Of a DNA stretch of 64,000 nt, positions 39,877-50,285 are shown in pieces. The DNA lies in contig NC_039502.1 of assembly GCF_003590095.1 (NCBI RefSeq), positions 4,875,753 through 4,939,752 on the forward strand, given 5' to 3'. Source of the DNA: Trichoplusia ni. Lineage: Eukaryota > Arthropoda > Insecta > Lepidoptera > Noctuidae. Both the position numbers and the translations under genes were made by a program. Positions within the stretch are counted from its first letter, which is position 1. Each line of letters starts with the position of its first letter. The notes beneath the pieces are model-generated. The model was not told where the DNA came from and ran no database searches. It saw only the letters and a list, made by a program, of their open reading frames with translations.

Positions 39877-42489
39877 TTAGGAAAGCTGTTTTGACATCAA
39901 ATTGTTGGATCTCATAGTTGTATTTTGCTGCTTAAATCCTCGAGCACATAAGCGAGCTTTGTATCTTGTGACCCTTCCATTTTCATCTCTCTTTAATGCG
40001 GAAACCCATTTTGTTGTAATAGTTCTTTGATTAGTTCTTTTAACCGGTGTCCAGGTCTTATTGTCTTCATGTGCTTCAAGTTCTTCATTCACAGCTTTGG
40101 ACCACTGATCCTTTTGAGGACCCTTCATCGCTTCATCGTATGTGGATGGTGCTGTGAATTCCACAAAGTTTGCTTCATAGTTTCTGTTATGTCGAGGTCT
40201 TAGATTAATATATCTTTTTTCTGGCTCTTCTACCTCCTGAGATAGTTTGAAAGTAGGATCATTATCATCATGACAACTGTGCAGACTGTCAGCTGAATCT
40301 TCTGTAGATATAGTATCACTGTGAGTTCTTTCACGTTCTTGTCTACTTTCCTCATTATCATTGTTTTCAAGGTCTGTGCCTTCTTCATCTATGAAAATTT
40401 TAGAAATATTTTTCCTCATCTCTGGGGCTTTGTCCTCATCAAAAATCACATTTCTTGATATTTTTATCTGTTTATTTTTGGTATTGTACATTCTATAATT
40501 GTTGTTGTCATATCCCACCAATATCATCATTTCACTTTTCTTATCTAATTTCTTTCTTAGCTGATCAGGAATATGCACATATCCTACACTACCAAACACC
40601 CGCACATGACTTAACTGTGGCTTTACACCAGTCCATAACTCTAAAGGAGTGTTATCAGAAGTTTGACTTGATGAGGTCCTGTTAAGTAAGTAAACTGCTG
40701 TACTAATAGCTTCAGCCCACAAATATAATGGCACATCTCTAGCATATAGCATTGAACGAGCACTCTCAACTATGGTACGCAACTCCCTCTCTGCACGACC
40801 ATTTTGTTCTGGCGTATAAGGTGCTGTACACTCATGCGTTATGCCTTCCTTTTTTAGATATTCTTCAAAAGCAGTATTTTTATATTCGCGTCCATTATCG
40901 GTATGTATAATCTTCACACTGTGCATGTATTTATTCTTAATCATAGCGTTGTATATTTTGAAATATTCTAGTACATCACTTTTATTTCTCATAAAATAGA
41001 CATGCCTGTAACTCGTCTTAGCATCTTTGAACAAAAGAAAATATCGCATACCTTGCACTGATGCATGACTCATCGGGCCACATACATCACTATACACTAG
41101 ATCCCCTGGCTGTATTTCACCTCTTGAGGATTTTGTAAAAGATAGCCGATGCTGCTTCCCATAAGCACATGCTTCACAGGTGTATTTTTCTTCAGTGGTA
41201 CCTTTAATCTTCAAACCTTCAACCACATTGTTGATGCTCATGTTTTTAATTTCCTTAAAATTTATATGCCCTAGCCTTTCATGCCATTTCTTGATGTCAA
41301 TATTCTCTTGCACTAGGTTGCATTTTTCAGAAACTACAGTCTTAATGTTTAATTCATATAAATTATTTGTCTTTATTTGTGCACTCATAACTAATTCTTC
41401 ATTCAAGTAAATTAAAGCAGTATTCCCTTTCTTGACAAGAGAATAACCCTTACGCATTATGACACCTTCTGAAAATAGATTTCTTCGTAAAGTTGGAACA
41501 TATAGAACATCACTTAATATGCTTGAATGCCATTGTTCATTGACATATCTTTCTATCATTATTTTTCCAATTCCACATACCTCAACCAATTGTTCATTTC
41601 CCAGGGTCAGCGACTTGTGATTGCATTCTTCTAATTCCATAAATATGTCTCTTCTGTAGGTGATGTGCGCTGAGGCACCACTATCCAAAATCCAGATATT
41701 GTCATCGGTATATATATTCTTATCTTCAATGTTGAATGCAAGCATATTGTTGTTGAGTCTCCTCGGGTTTCTCTTTGGAGCACGACATTCGTTAGCAAAA
41801 TGTCCTCTTTTTCCACAAGTGTAGCACTCGAAGCGATGTTTGAGGTTTTGTTTTGAACCATCATCATTTTTTTTATTTTGTTTACATTGCCCTTTACTTT
41901 TAGAGTTAGTCACTAACAAGGCTGTTTCTTGCTCTTCCTCACAAGTTAAGTTTGCTTCCTCATCTAGTAAACGAGCAGTTAGATTAATAATGTTTTGCTT
42001 TGAGGGATCTAACGACAACCACGCTTGACGAAGTGTCCGATACTTGGGTGGGAGAGTACCAAGTATTTTTGTCATGATGGCTGTATCACTCACAATTTCA
42101 CCAGTTTCTTTCAATTGCTTGGCTAAGTTTTCTATTTTCGAAATATGTTGAGCCACTGTGTCATTAGGTGACATTTTGTATTGATAGAATCTTTCTTGTA
42201 TTATCATTTTATTCAATTCACTTTTTTGTTCGTAGATTGCTTCGAGTTTCAACATTATTTCATTGGCAGTTTCACAGTTTTCTATTAAGGTTATTTGCTT
42301 CAAGTCCATGTTGGATGTAATTATGAACATTGCCATGCCATCGTTTTTCAACCATGTGGAACTGTCGACTTCTGACTTCGGCTGACTGATGTCAATACCT
42401 TTAGCTTTTAGAGCACATTTGATTTGGAATTTCCACTGCCGGAAATTACTTCCGTCGAATTTTTTAACATTCATTGACCGCGTGTCCAT
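39877..42489 (-). pseudogene. Copia gag-pol, N-terminal part (gag, protease, integrase, RT start)
   Basis: An ATG at 42489 (MDTRSMNVKKFDGSNFRQW) opens 870 codons. Gag has the UBN2-type region and a CCHC knuckle CYTCGKRGHFANEC; protease WILDSGASAHIT; integrase finger WHERLGHINFKEI ... CEACAYGK; core YSDVCGPM, HTDNGREYKN and PEQNGRAERELRTI; then the RT start (KWVSALKRDENGRVTRYKAR, CARGFKQQ). Immediately afterwards about 25-30 conserved RT residues are missing and the frame shifts, ending at 39877. Otherwise open. Confidence 0.9.
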
Positions 42490-42603
42490 CTTGAAGATTG
42501 GATTTCTATAGTTTTACCAACCAATATTTGTGATGAGGTATTACGACGTATAACTTCGAAATGTTTTTGTTTTCTATTTTGATCTTCAATTTCTAGAGAT
42601 TTC

Positions 42604-42617
42604 CTGGGCCCATAACC
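42604..42617 (-). promoter_or_regulatory. Copia primer-binding site (initiator tRNA-Met fragment)
   Basis: Minus strand GGTTATGGGCCCAG, directly after the LTR. It is complementary to the anticodon-arm sequence CTGGGCCCATAACC of initiator tRNA-Met, as described for Drosophila copia. Confidence 0.9.
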
Positions 42618-42820
42618 TATTAGGTTTATAGGATTCTTCAAAGAAAAAGAGATTTTCTGGTGCACAAAAACGTTGGCTCTTTAATCAATAATAATGAAAA
42701 ATGACACAGATACAATAATGTCATAGAGTAATGTTACAGATAGCACAGATAACATAGAGTGGTAAATCAACTTAAAATTATTATTAACTAATATTAACTA
42801 ATAAAATTATCCAACCAATA
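42618..42820 (-). repeat. 5' LTR of copia element
   Basis: 203 bp, one difference from the left copy; flanked outside by AACTT. Confidence 0.95.
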
Positions 42821-42825
42821 AACTT

Positions 42826-43703
42826 CATTGAAAGTTTTAAGTGTCGCGCTGGTTTAGTGCTCCCGGAAACCAACCTTACTTGAAGAAACTTGTGAGGTTC
42901 GAGTTCGATCCTCGCATTCGGCTTGACTTTTTGTGAATGATTAAGGGTTGTTATAATATTAATAAAACCTAATAATGAATTTATTCGAGAACATTATGTT
43001 CAGAAAATCGAATACAAAACGTCGTTCATTGACCCAGACCAATTCGGTAGAAACTAGTCCTAACAGTTCTAAAATAGATGGCAGCACCTGTAGCTTACCA
43101 AATACATCCAATGATGAAAATGATGTGCAAGTTCTACAACTTTAAAGCTAAATTCAACAACTCAATCTACAATGAAATTCGGCACACGAACAGATTCAGA
43201 ACTTAAAACTCGAAAATACTTCACTAAAGAATTCCGTCCTTGACCTGACATCTAAATGTGACATTTTGGAAAAAGCCACCAAATCAATAACTAGTGAAGT
43301 ATGTACCTCTGGCAAAATCAAGAATACACCTGCCTCATCAACCCCACGTATTAATACGTCATAATAAAAACAAGCAGAAGCATCGTAATGTACTCCCCTC
43401 CATTGAAAACCTGGACTCCAGCGTGACCTCTATATCCGGTATATTATACCCAGAAGCCATGAAAACCAAATAATAGAAACCGTAAAAAAACCAAAGAAGA
43501 AAAACTATGTATCGTTAGTGCTAATAAAGTTAATAATTGTATATCAATAGCTAAAGAAATATTTAAAAACTCTCAAATATGTCACTATATCTTGCCAAAT
43601 TGTGGTATATCACAACTTATTAATAATTAAGATAAGAAAATTAAGGACTTTACAATGTCCGACTATTGTGTCATCTTGGTTGGTGAAGAAGACTTCCAGC
43701 AAA
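42826..43703 (+). pseudogene. Decayed LINE ORF1 with a tRNA-like head
   Basis: At 42838-42925 a tRNA-like stretch shows a GCTGGTTTAGTGC A-box-like motif and GAGTTCGATCC as B box. From about 42990 a broken frame reads MFRKSNTKRRSLTQTNSVET; later pieces include LENTSLKNSVLDLTSKCDIL and, near 43655, MSDYCVILVGEEDFQQT. I recall this last motif from the esterase-like ORF1 of lepidopteran CR1-type LINEs. Multiple stops and frameshifts. The MULE inserts directly after EEDFQQT. Confidence 0.5.
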
Positions 43704-45684
43704 CACGTTCGACCCCCACAATTTCAACCCCCGGCCATGTTCAACCCCTAAACGTTGTCCACGTTCAACCCCCAGGGGTAGAACGTGGATTTCAATACAT
43801 TGGTCATTTTTTCATTGTCCATATTCAACCCCAAGATGTTAGGTATCTAATATTAAAAATAAAGTATTAGTGACAACAGAAGTATATTTATTTTTGTAAC
43901 AATTTATATTTTAAAGCTATTCATAAGACATGACTTTTTGGTAAACGACAAAGGCGATTCGTTGACATACCACTATGCGTGTGAAGAGTTTAAAAAATAA
44001 ATGGACACAACTTCTCCAGACAAAGATCAACCATTATTTCACCACTTGTAAAACGATTTACAATGTTATTTATCCGCTTATCATATTCTATTTGTTCTGG
44101 TCTTCTTTGATTAGTTTTTGTGCTTAAAATTTTTTGATAAATAGAATCATCCTCCAAAGTTTTTAAAAATTGAACCAGGTTAGAGGATTTACCTAATGTC
44201 CTATTTAACATAGCGTGCCAACCTTCTAACTTGTTTGTTGTGCGATGTCTTTCACCATAACAACACCATTTGTCTTTCATTAGGTTGTTCTCGAACCACT
44301 GTTTTACGAAATAATCATTAAATTTAGTTACAGCTTCATCAGTAGGACTATCCTCCATAATATAAAGATATCCATCGGTTACAGCTTCCGGTGGTAAATG
44401 AGCCAATACTGTCAATAAAGCTACATGTTTTCGTGTGATTTTATTTTTGCTTAGATTAAGTTGTTCTGCTTTCTTCCATATAGCTCTATTGAAATGATAA
44501 AAGCATCCTTTTATTGAAGCTTCAGGAAATTTCTCTTCTAATGTTGACATAACAGCGGCTTCAAAATCAACTGTGAATTTCATTGGATCCCAGTTTGGGA
44601 TACTTTTTTTTATTAAAGTAAAAAGCAAATTATATGTACTTTGCTTTTTATTTGTTAACAAAGCGTATAAGACCGGCATTATTTTAGTTTCTTTTTCAGA
44701 ACTGCCTACATCAGCGTGTAACGTATATAGTTGCGAAAAAGGACGTGGGCATGTTTTAAATGTCCCATCACCAAAGAAGTGTTTCTCTCTGCTTATTATA
44801 TCCCTCGACGTATCAGACGCGAAAGCTATTATTCTATTGTTTTTATACTTATAGTCAAAGAGGAGAAACTTTTGAAAAATGTCGGGTACTTCGACATCCG
44901 TCGCTATAGCATATCTGGTTTTTTTAACACCTACCGCCATATTTCTTTTCTTATATAGGTAAGATTTAACATTTTTATACGACGGAAATTCTTTTATAGT
45001 GTCGTCACTTGCGTCTTTTAAAGAAATCACAGCTTCACGATATACAGTTGGGATAGTCTTCTTAAAATCTTCGCGAACTTTTGTTTTGCAAATCGAAATT
45101 GCCTTCCTGACTTCATTTTTCGCAATACTTTTTTGGCATTTATGTACTGTTGACTTCATAATTTTATTTTCAGTTAGCATAATAGTAGTAGTTCCATGAC
45201 ATTTAGGCCAGTTAACACACCGCCAGTAAGAAGAACCATTCTTATATTCTTTTTTCTGGTAATATTGATGACCTTCTAAGAGTAACACGCGTCCGCCGCG
45301 CTTCGAAGTCACAAAATCAAAATGAATTAAACCACTACTCGTAGACGGAATATCGGCCATTGTGATAAGAAATGACAAACAAAAGTAATGCACTTGATAA
45401 CGATCGAACAACTACTGACGGGATAGAATTTCACTAATTGATATTGCAAAGTAATAGTAGAAATTTGGTACAAATAGAGGGTACTTAAGGTAAAACTTAA
45501 GATAGCAGAAATAAAATGAGGGTAGATGAGAAAAATCTTTTGTATTTAACTGTCCATAGAGGGTTGAACATAGATAAAAAAACATGCAAAATAAAAGTCC
45601 ACGTTCAACCCCCGGGGGGTTGAACGTGGACAACATTTAGGGGTCGAATATGGCTGGGGGTAGAGATTGTGGGGGTTGAACGTG
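43704..45684 (-). mobile_element. MULE (Mutator-like, Phantom-type) transposon
   Basis: About 1980 bp. Its ends share CACGTTC(A/G)ACCCCCACAAT and continue as inverted repeats of roughly 85-90 bp. Each end has an internal palindrome built from GTCCACGTTCAACCCCC and its complement (43757-43790 and 45598-45630). One transposase ORF fills the middle. I could not see the expected 8-10-bp target duplication. Confidence 0.8.
43990..45360 (-). CDS. FLYWCH-MULE transposase
   Basis: I chose the ATG at 45360 (MADIPSTSSGLIHF), which gives 456 residues. Residues about 15-75 form a FLYWCH zinc finger: FVTSKRGGRVLLLEGHQYYQ, YWRCVNWPKCHGTTTI and VHKC. The MULE catalytic domain follows: HFFGDGTFKTCP (first Asp), FTVDFEAAVMSTLEEKFPEA (second Asp) and the CFYHFNRAIWKK C-x2-H signature, then an RTTNKLEGWHAMLNR block that carries the likely Glu. 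No stop or frameshift. It would bind the repeated terminal motif through FLYWCH and cut with the DDE core in the nucleus. It looks intact and potentially active. Confidence 0.85.
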   Translation of the reverse strand: MADIPSTSSGLIHFDFVTSKRGGRVLLLEGHQYYQKKEYKNGSSYWRCVNWPKCHGTTTIMLTENKIMKSTVHKCQKSIAKNEVRKAISICKTKVREDFKKTIPTVYREAVISLKDASDDTIKEFPSYKNVKSYLYKKRNMAVGVKKTRYAIATDVEVPDIFQKFLLFDYKYKNNRIIAFASDTSRDIISREKHFFGDGTFKTCPRPFSQLYTLHADVGSSEKETKIMPVLYALLTNKKQSTYNLLFTLIKKSIPNWDPMKFTVDFEAAVMSTLEEKFPEASIKGCFYHFNRAIWKKAEQLNLSKNKITRKHVALLTVLAHLPPEAVTDGYLYIMEDSPTDEAVTKFNDYFVKQWFENNLMKDKWCCYGERHRTTNKLEGWHAMLNRTLGKSSNLVQFLKTLEDDSIYQKILSTKTNQRRPEQIEYDKRINNIVNRFTSGEIMVDLCLEKLCPFIF

Positions 45685-45737
45685 GACTAAACCCAGAAAA
45701 CTATGTTAACAAATTATAGAATTAAGAGAATCCTTGC
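45685..45737. other. Short flank between MULE and PLE
   Basis: About 50 bases of AT-rich sequence that may be target LINE DNA. Nothing recognised. Confidence 0.4.
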
Positions 45738-45904
45738 TTAAAATTCCGCGAATACGTTATTGTTGAACAGGCAAGTCTCAACATTGCAAATAATGTCCTC
45801 GTACAGTATTCTACGCGGTGTTACAGCGAAATTTAAACCTTTTTGTAGTACTTGCACGGTCGGTGGATCTAACATTTGTTTTGACAGATTTATAACTGCG
45901 TGGT
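45738..45904 (-). mobile_element. Inverted 5' piece of a Penelope-like element
   Basis: On the minus strand this reads the PLE N-terminal coding region (PTVQVLQKGLNFAVTPRRI, YEDIICNVETCLF). It precedes, in the protein, the region that starts on the plus strand at 45905. The element therefore has a 5' inversion with the junction at about 45900. Confidence 0.7.
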
Positions 45905-47695
45905 GTGAGGAAGGAAGATTTGGAGGCGATACGCCAAGATATATCATCTGTTTTACGTCGAAGTGTAGTGCCCAAAGCAAACCTCCCTAAAGCCGAACAT
46001 CTCGCTTTAAAGAACCTCAAAAACAGACAAGATGTAACTATACTCCGTGCAGATAAGGGAAACGCTACGGTCGTCATGGATACATCGGACTACAATGCTA
46101 AAATAGAAGATCTATTGTCGGACGCAAGTACATATAAACCAGTGAAAACTGATCCTACCAAAAAGGTGTTAACAACTACCACCGCCTTGGTTAAGAAACA
46201 CTCCGAAGCATTAAGTCTAGATGTTACCTACTTAATACCTACATGCGCAAAACCACCTAAACTGTATGGGTTGCCAAATATACACAAACCAAACGCCCCA
46301 CTACGTCCTATTGTAAGCCAAATCGACACACCAACCTACAGATTGGCTCAGCACGTCGCGAAAACATTCTCACCACTCAGAGGCAACACCACAGCGTTTG
46401 TGAAGGATTCATACCACTTTGTCAATGAGATTAAACATCTACATCTTCATGACAATGAAGTAATGGTTAGTTTCGACGTACAGTCCTTGTTTACATGCCT
46501 ACCAGTTAAGGATTGCATTGAAATTGTTTCCAAGAAGCTAGCAGAGAACAACCTACCTCTAGAATATGCAGAACTTCTCGAGCACTGCCTCACATCTGGC
46601 TACCTACTGTGGAACAATAAATTCTATGTACAAGTAGATGGTGTAGCGATAAGCTCGCCTGTAATCCCTGTAGTCGCCGATATATTCATGAAAGACTTCG
46701 AGGAGGCAGCCTTAAAAACAGCTCCTTTCACTCCCAGGTTTTACAAACGGTACGTAGATGATACTTTCACAGTTTTACCATCTAGTCAAGTAAATGCATT
46801 TTTAAAACATCTCAACTCCATCAATAACAAAATTCAATTCACTATGGAGTTGGAGGATAATAAATCCCTTGCCTTCTTAGACATATTAGTTAAAAGAAAT
46901 CCTGATCAGACCATAAGTCACACCGTGTATAGAAAGAAGACCCATACAGATAGGTACTTAAACGGTGAATCTCACCACCACCCTAAACAGTTAGCTACCG
47001 TGGGAAAATCTTTGTTTCAGAGAGCACACGGACTCTGTGATGACAGACACCTTGCCGCTGAGCTTCAACACATCAAGCTAGTACTGCGAGACAACAAGCT
47101 CCAAGTTCCAAGGCCCCGTCACAGAAACCGAGTGAAGCCAGCCACTGTTGATCGTTTGCCTGCTGTACTACCATATGTCAGAGGAGTCACTGACAAGATT
47201 GGTTACATCCTGAAGCGAGCTTCAATTAAAACATACTTCAAGCCGCCCAAGAAGATTAGCCAGTCCTTACCATCCGTCAAGTGTCACATACCTCTACAAG
47301 ATGCAGGAGTATACAAACTAGATTGTGACTGCGGCCTCTCTTACATCGGTCAAACCAAACGAAGCATAGGGACCCGCGTTAAAGAACACATAACTGACGT
47401 CAAACACCGCCGCTCAACGAAGTCTGCAGTCGCCGAACATGCTGAAGGTTCCAGCCATTATATTAGATTTGACCAACCACAGATCCTCGCTAAAGAATCC
47501 AAATTCCTACCTAGGATGTTTCGCGAGGCTATTGAGATTAAAAAACACCCTAATTTCAATAGAGAAGATGGCTGGAAGATGTCACCTACTTGGGATCCAA
47601 TAATAAATAAACTCAAGGCCAAACCCAAGAGCAGCGCTGCAAGACATCAAGACACAGTGAGCTCATACTGCGTAGGTCGGACCACAAATAATTAA
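45905..47695 (+). CDS. Penelope-like RT with GIY-YIG endonuclease (5' end inverted)
   Basis: The frame is open for about 596 codons; its true start lies in the inverted piece. RT blocks: LRADKGNATVVMDTSDYN, PKLYGLPNIHKPNAPLRPIV, SFDVQSLFTCLPV (motif A), RFYKRYVDDTFTVLPS (catalytic box) and KSLAFLDILVKRN. The C-terminal GIY-YIG domain has GVYKLDCDCGLSYIGQT with the Arg of TKRSIGTRVKEH. Penelope RTs prime at nicks made by the GIY-YIG nuclease and are telomerase-related. Apart from the lost N-terminus no break is seen. Confidence 0.9.
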   Translation: MRKEDLEAIRQDISSVLRRSVVPKANLPKAEHLALKNLKNRQDVTILRADKGNATVVMDTSDYNAKIEDLLSDASTYKPVKTDPTKKVLTTTTALVKKHSEALSLDVTYLIPTCAKPPKLYGLPNIHKPNAPLRPIVSQIDTPTYRLAQHVAKTFSPLRGNTTAFVKDSYHFVNEIKHLHLHDNEVMVSFDVQSLFTCLPVKDCIEIVSKKLAENNLPLEYAELLEHCLTSGYLLWNNKFYVQVDGVAISSPVIPVVADIFMKDFEEAALKTAPFTPRFYKRYVDDTFTVLPSSQVNAFLKHLNSINNKIQFTMELEDNKSLAFLDILVKRNPDQTISHTVYRKKTHTDRYLNGESHHHPKQLATVGKSLFQRAHGLCDDRHLAAELQHIKLVLRDNKLQVPRPRHRNRVKPATVDRLPAVLPYVRGVTDKIGYILKRASIKTYFKPPKKISQSLPSVKCHIPLQDAGVYKLDCDCGLSYIGQTKRSIGTRVKEHITDVKHRRSTKSAVAEHAEGSSHYIRFDQPQILAKESKFLPRMFREAIEIKKHPNFNREDGWKMSPTWDPIINKLKAKPKSSAARHQDTVSSYCVGRTTNN

Positions 47696-47860
47696 TTAAA
47701 ATATGAAGGTAGAACGAGCAACATCTTCTGTCAAGACGAACGCCATCTCAGTCTGCCCGTGACCATGATACCTGCAAAGGTTTCGAAACGTCGGGAACTA
47801 AAATCTAAAATTAAACCGCGATAAAATCCGTAAAAGTAGTTTCATTTCAATGAAACAGAA
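45905..47860 (+). mobile_element. Penelope-like retroelement
   Basis: RT-GIY-YIG ORF followed by a 3' region ending CCGCGATAAAATCCGTAAAAG and TTTCATTTC at about 47855. The same 3' end is present at 27.6 kb (minus) and 37.4 kb (plus), showing repeated insertion of one family. Confidence 0.9.
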
Positions 47861-48394
47861 TTTTTTATAATGTACGACAAAAACTAGTGTTTTCTCACTC
47901 TAACCGTCGTATTGAAGTGTCACTCAACTGTCAAAGAGTGTTACTACATTCCAGAAATTCATTTAGTTCATTAGCTTTTCGTTCGCGATTGTTTATTTTT
48001 CGTGTTTTCGTATTGTGATTTTTCTAAATTGTTATGATGATTGTCATATAAATCGAAATTCATGTAAAATGTTGAAATATATAAAACGAAATCCAGAACC
48101 ATCATGATAGTTAACACCCCGACTCAGAGCACCCCGACATGGACAGGTTAGGTTAGAAGCCGCCAACCCCTTCGTGGTTTTTTCTTTTTTAACCACCCAG
48201 AAGTAGGCGCACGAAGCGGGGCTCCGTCGACCTAGCAGGCAACGCCGTTTTTACACACCTAACCTCAAAACTAAATTTCAAAAAATCTCAAAAACTAAAC
48301 GTATCCGCATCTTTTCCCTTTAAATCGCCCTGTATATCGTGGACACCATCCCTCCCCCCTACCCCATCCCCGCATGGACCTATGAATGCAGCAG
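47861..48394. other. No gene recognised
   Basis: AT-rich first part; GC-rich block at 48110-48250 with a GGTTAGGTTAGAAGCCGCC stretch and poly-T. No long ORF, no clear repeat ends. Confidence 0.4.
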
Positions 48395-48782
48395 ATTACT
48401 AAAGAATACCCGCTAATTCTTTTGTCTTCAACCGCCGGTCTTTCAGTGCTGTCTCTTCGACAAATTGAAAGTTTTCATCAGTAATGGCCTCGGACGGACA
48501 TCCTGGGCGGGCGTCACCTTCAATTAATTGTTTTCCTAAACGAAACCGTTTCGCCCATTCTTTTAAGGTGGAATATGACGGAATCCAAACGTTTGATTTC
48601 GGTCGGCGTCTTCCTCTCTTTAGTCAAAAAATAATCACGGTTCGATACTCAATCTATATCCATTTCGAATTTTCTGTCGACTTTCAAACTTCAAAAGTCA
48701 AGTTATTCAATGTCAAGCTAGTTTGATATGTTTAATTAATCCAATGCGGGTTGGGTGGAAATTTTTGGACCTTACTAAGTAC
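48395..48782 (-). pseudogene. mariner transposase N-terminal fragment
   Basis: Minus strand: a terminus-like TACTTAGTAAGGTCCAAAAA (near 48780), a short leader, then the helix-turn-helix end (STLKEWAKRFRLGKQ), the GDARPGCPSEAI linker (mariner normally GRP-x5-7) and ALKDRRLKTKELAG. Stops occur upstream. The catalytic half is absent here. Confidence 0.75.
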
Positions 48783-48789
48783 AACCCTT

Positions 48790-48936
48790 TTTCTAGTTGA
48801 AAAGTAGCCTATGCCTTTTCTCAGGCTCTAGACAATCTATGTACCAAGTTTCATTGCAATCGGTTCAGTAGTTTTGGCGTGAAAGCGAGACAGACAGACA
48901 GAGATACTTTCGCATTTATAATATTAGAATGGAGTA
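48790..48936 (-). mobile_element. Helitron-type repeat fragment
   Basis: Reverse complement begins TCCATTCTAATATTATAAAT and contains GTCTGTCTGTCTCGC. It covers only the 5' part of the family. Confidence 0.7.
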
Positions 48937-49389
48937 TGGATTAGTAACAATGGAAGTATGAATTTCGTTAAATTCCAATCGTACTGACAAACAAACCGCT
49001 GTCGCTATCTTTACCGTTGATTTTTCGCAAAAAAAATATAGTTCAAATGTCATTTAGTTTCGCACAGTGATTTATTTGTCTTAAATAATTCGGTTGACGT
49101 AGATATACGAACTCTTTTTGTAATTGCAGCGTTCCGCGCGTCGCTTTGATAAATGTAGTAGCATTGACAGTTGAAGTTGTATTGACAGGTCTGCTGGAGG
49201 TCATGAAAACATGTCTGTTGTATTCATTGATTAAAACAAGGTGTAGACTAGGTATTCGTCCACTTCATTCACAAATAGAAATATATCTTCTCATAAACGA
49301 TTGATATCACAAACAGATAGAATGTTTTCTTCTGGCTCTTTTGGGATTTAGTAATTTTTCATTAATAAATTGAAAGCGGTGTCGTGGAT
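48937..49389. other. No gene recognised
   Basis: AT-rich sequence without long ORF, RNA gene or repeat ends that I can identify. Confidence 0.4.
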
Positions 49390-49685
49390 ACCTAGGTACG
49401 GTTATGTGGCGAAACTTTGGAGAAGACTTTATTATATCTTGCGGTTGATGGCGATAGATCTGTTGAGTTTTTGTTTGATTGACTTTGGCATATGCCTATA
49501 AACCGTGCATCTTTCCATACTAATATTATAAATGCGAAAGTATCCCTGTCCGTCTGTCTGTCTCGCTTTTACACCATTACTACTGAACCAATTGTATAGA
49601 AATTTGGTTTACAGATAATCTGATTAAGGACATAGGCTACTATTTAAATGAAAAAAGGGTTGTAATGGCGGCTAATGGTAGGTCA
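49390..49685 (-). repeat. Inverted pair, copy 2, including a Helitron fragment (49526-49680, plus)
   Basis: Reverse complement of 37730-38042. The Helitron 5' part begins TCCATACTAATATTATAAAT at about 49524. Together with copy 1 it brackets about 11.4 kb that includes the copia, MULE and PLE elements. Confidence 0.75.
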
Positions 49686-49687
49686 AA

Positions 49688-49800
49688 ACCACGAGGTCAT
49701 CACGCCAAAACCACTTTGCGCGACGTGTCGCGGGTTCGATCCCCGCGTAGGACAAACATTTGTATGATCCACGAATGCTGTTGTACGAATGTTGTTTATT
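49688..49800 (+). repeat. 5'-truncated tRNA-derived SINE
   Basis: ACGAGGTCATCACGCCAAAA and B box GGTTCGATCCC (49734-49744), then ACAAACATTTGTATGATCC. Same family as 19905-20140 but without the A box. Confidence 0.8.
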
Positions 49801-49925
49801 ACTCGCTAAAACCTATCTTAGCTCGCCCGCTACATATCGAACCATTACGCCCTTTTACGTAGTAAGGTCCAAAAGTTTCCGGCCTGAACTATAAATGAAG
49901 GATAAATCTCAAAAAACTTTTATTA
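49801..49925 (-). repeat. mariner 3' end with shared flank
   Basis: Reverse complement of 26040-26155: both the mariner terminus and about 50 bases outside it (GGTTCGATATGTAGC, TTTTAGCG, AATAAAC) match. The mariner therefore lies in the same repeat at both places. Confidence 0.75.
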
Positions 49926-49929
49926 TCTT

Positions 49930-50285
49930 ATCTAAATATATAAAACTCAAAGGTGACTGACTGACATAGTGATATAACAATGCACAGCCGAAACCACTGG
50001 ACGAATCGGACTCGAATTTGGCAAGCAGGTAGAAGTTATATTGTAGGCATCCGCTAAGATAGGATTTTGGCAAAATCCACCCCTAAGGGGGTAAAATACG
50101 GGATGAAAGTTTGTATCAAACTTTGTCAATTTTAAACCGATCGCGCTGAGACTTTACATGCATTATAGCTACTATGACGTAGGCATCCTCTAAGAAATGA
50201 TTTTGATATATTCCTCGACTAAGGGGGTGAAAGTTTGTGTAAATCTTCATCAATTTTCGGCTGATTGAACTAAAACTAATAATTT
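49930..50285 (+). repeat. Helitron-type interspersed repeat, second family
   Basis: ATATATAAAACTCAAAGGTG and GACTGACTGACATAGTGATA, then two rounds of a block with CCCTAAGGGGGTAAAA / CGACTAAGGGGGTGAAAG. I recall this as a common lepidopteran interspersed repeat; the 3' end is not evident. Confidence 0.6.

Larger units (their letters stand above)
38479..42820 (-). mobile_element. Ty1/copia retrotransposon
   Basis: 4342 bp with 203-bp LTRs (TATTGG...CTAATA on the minus strand) that differ at one position. A perfect 5-bp duplication AACTT flanks it (38474-38478 and 42821-42825). The primer-binding site matches the internal anticodon region of initiator tRNA-Met, the copia-specific half-tRNA mode. 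The polypurine tract is AGAGGGGG. The single gag-pol frame is interrupted by a deletion in RT. Confidence 0.95.

Noticed and set aside
42838..42925. Functional tRNA gene
   Set aside because: B box is altered and no acceptor stem can be drawn.
43990..45360. Host FLYWCH zinc-finger gene
   Set aside because: MULE catalytic motifs and inverted termini around it show a transposon.
47861..48394. A short host gene or SINE near GGTTAGGTTAGAAGCC
   Set aside because: No open frame, no pol III boxes and no repeat ends could be supported.
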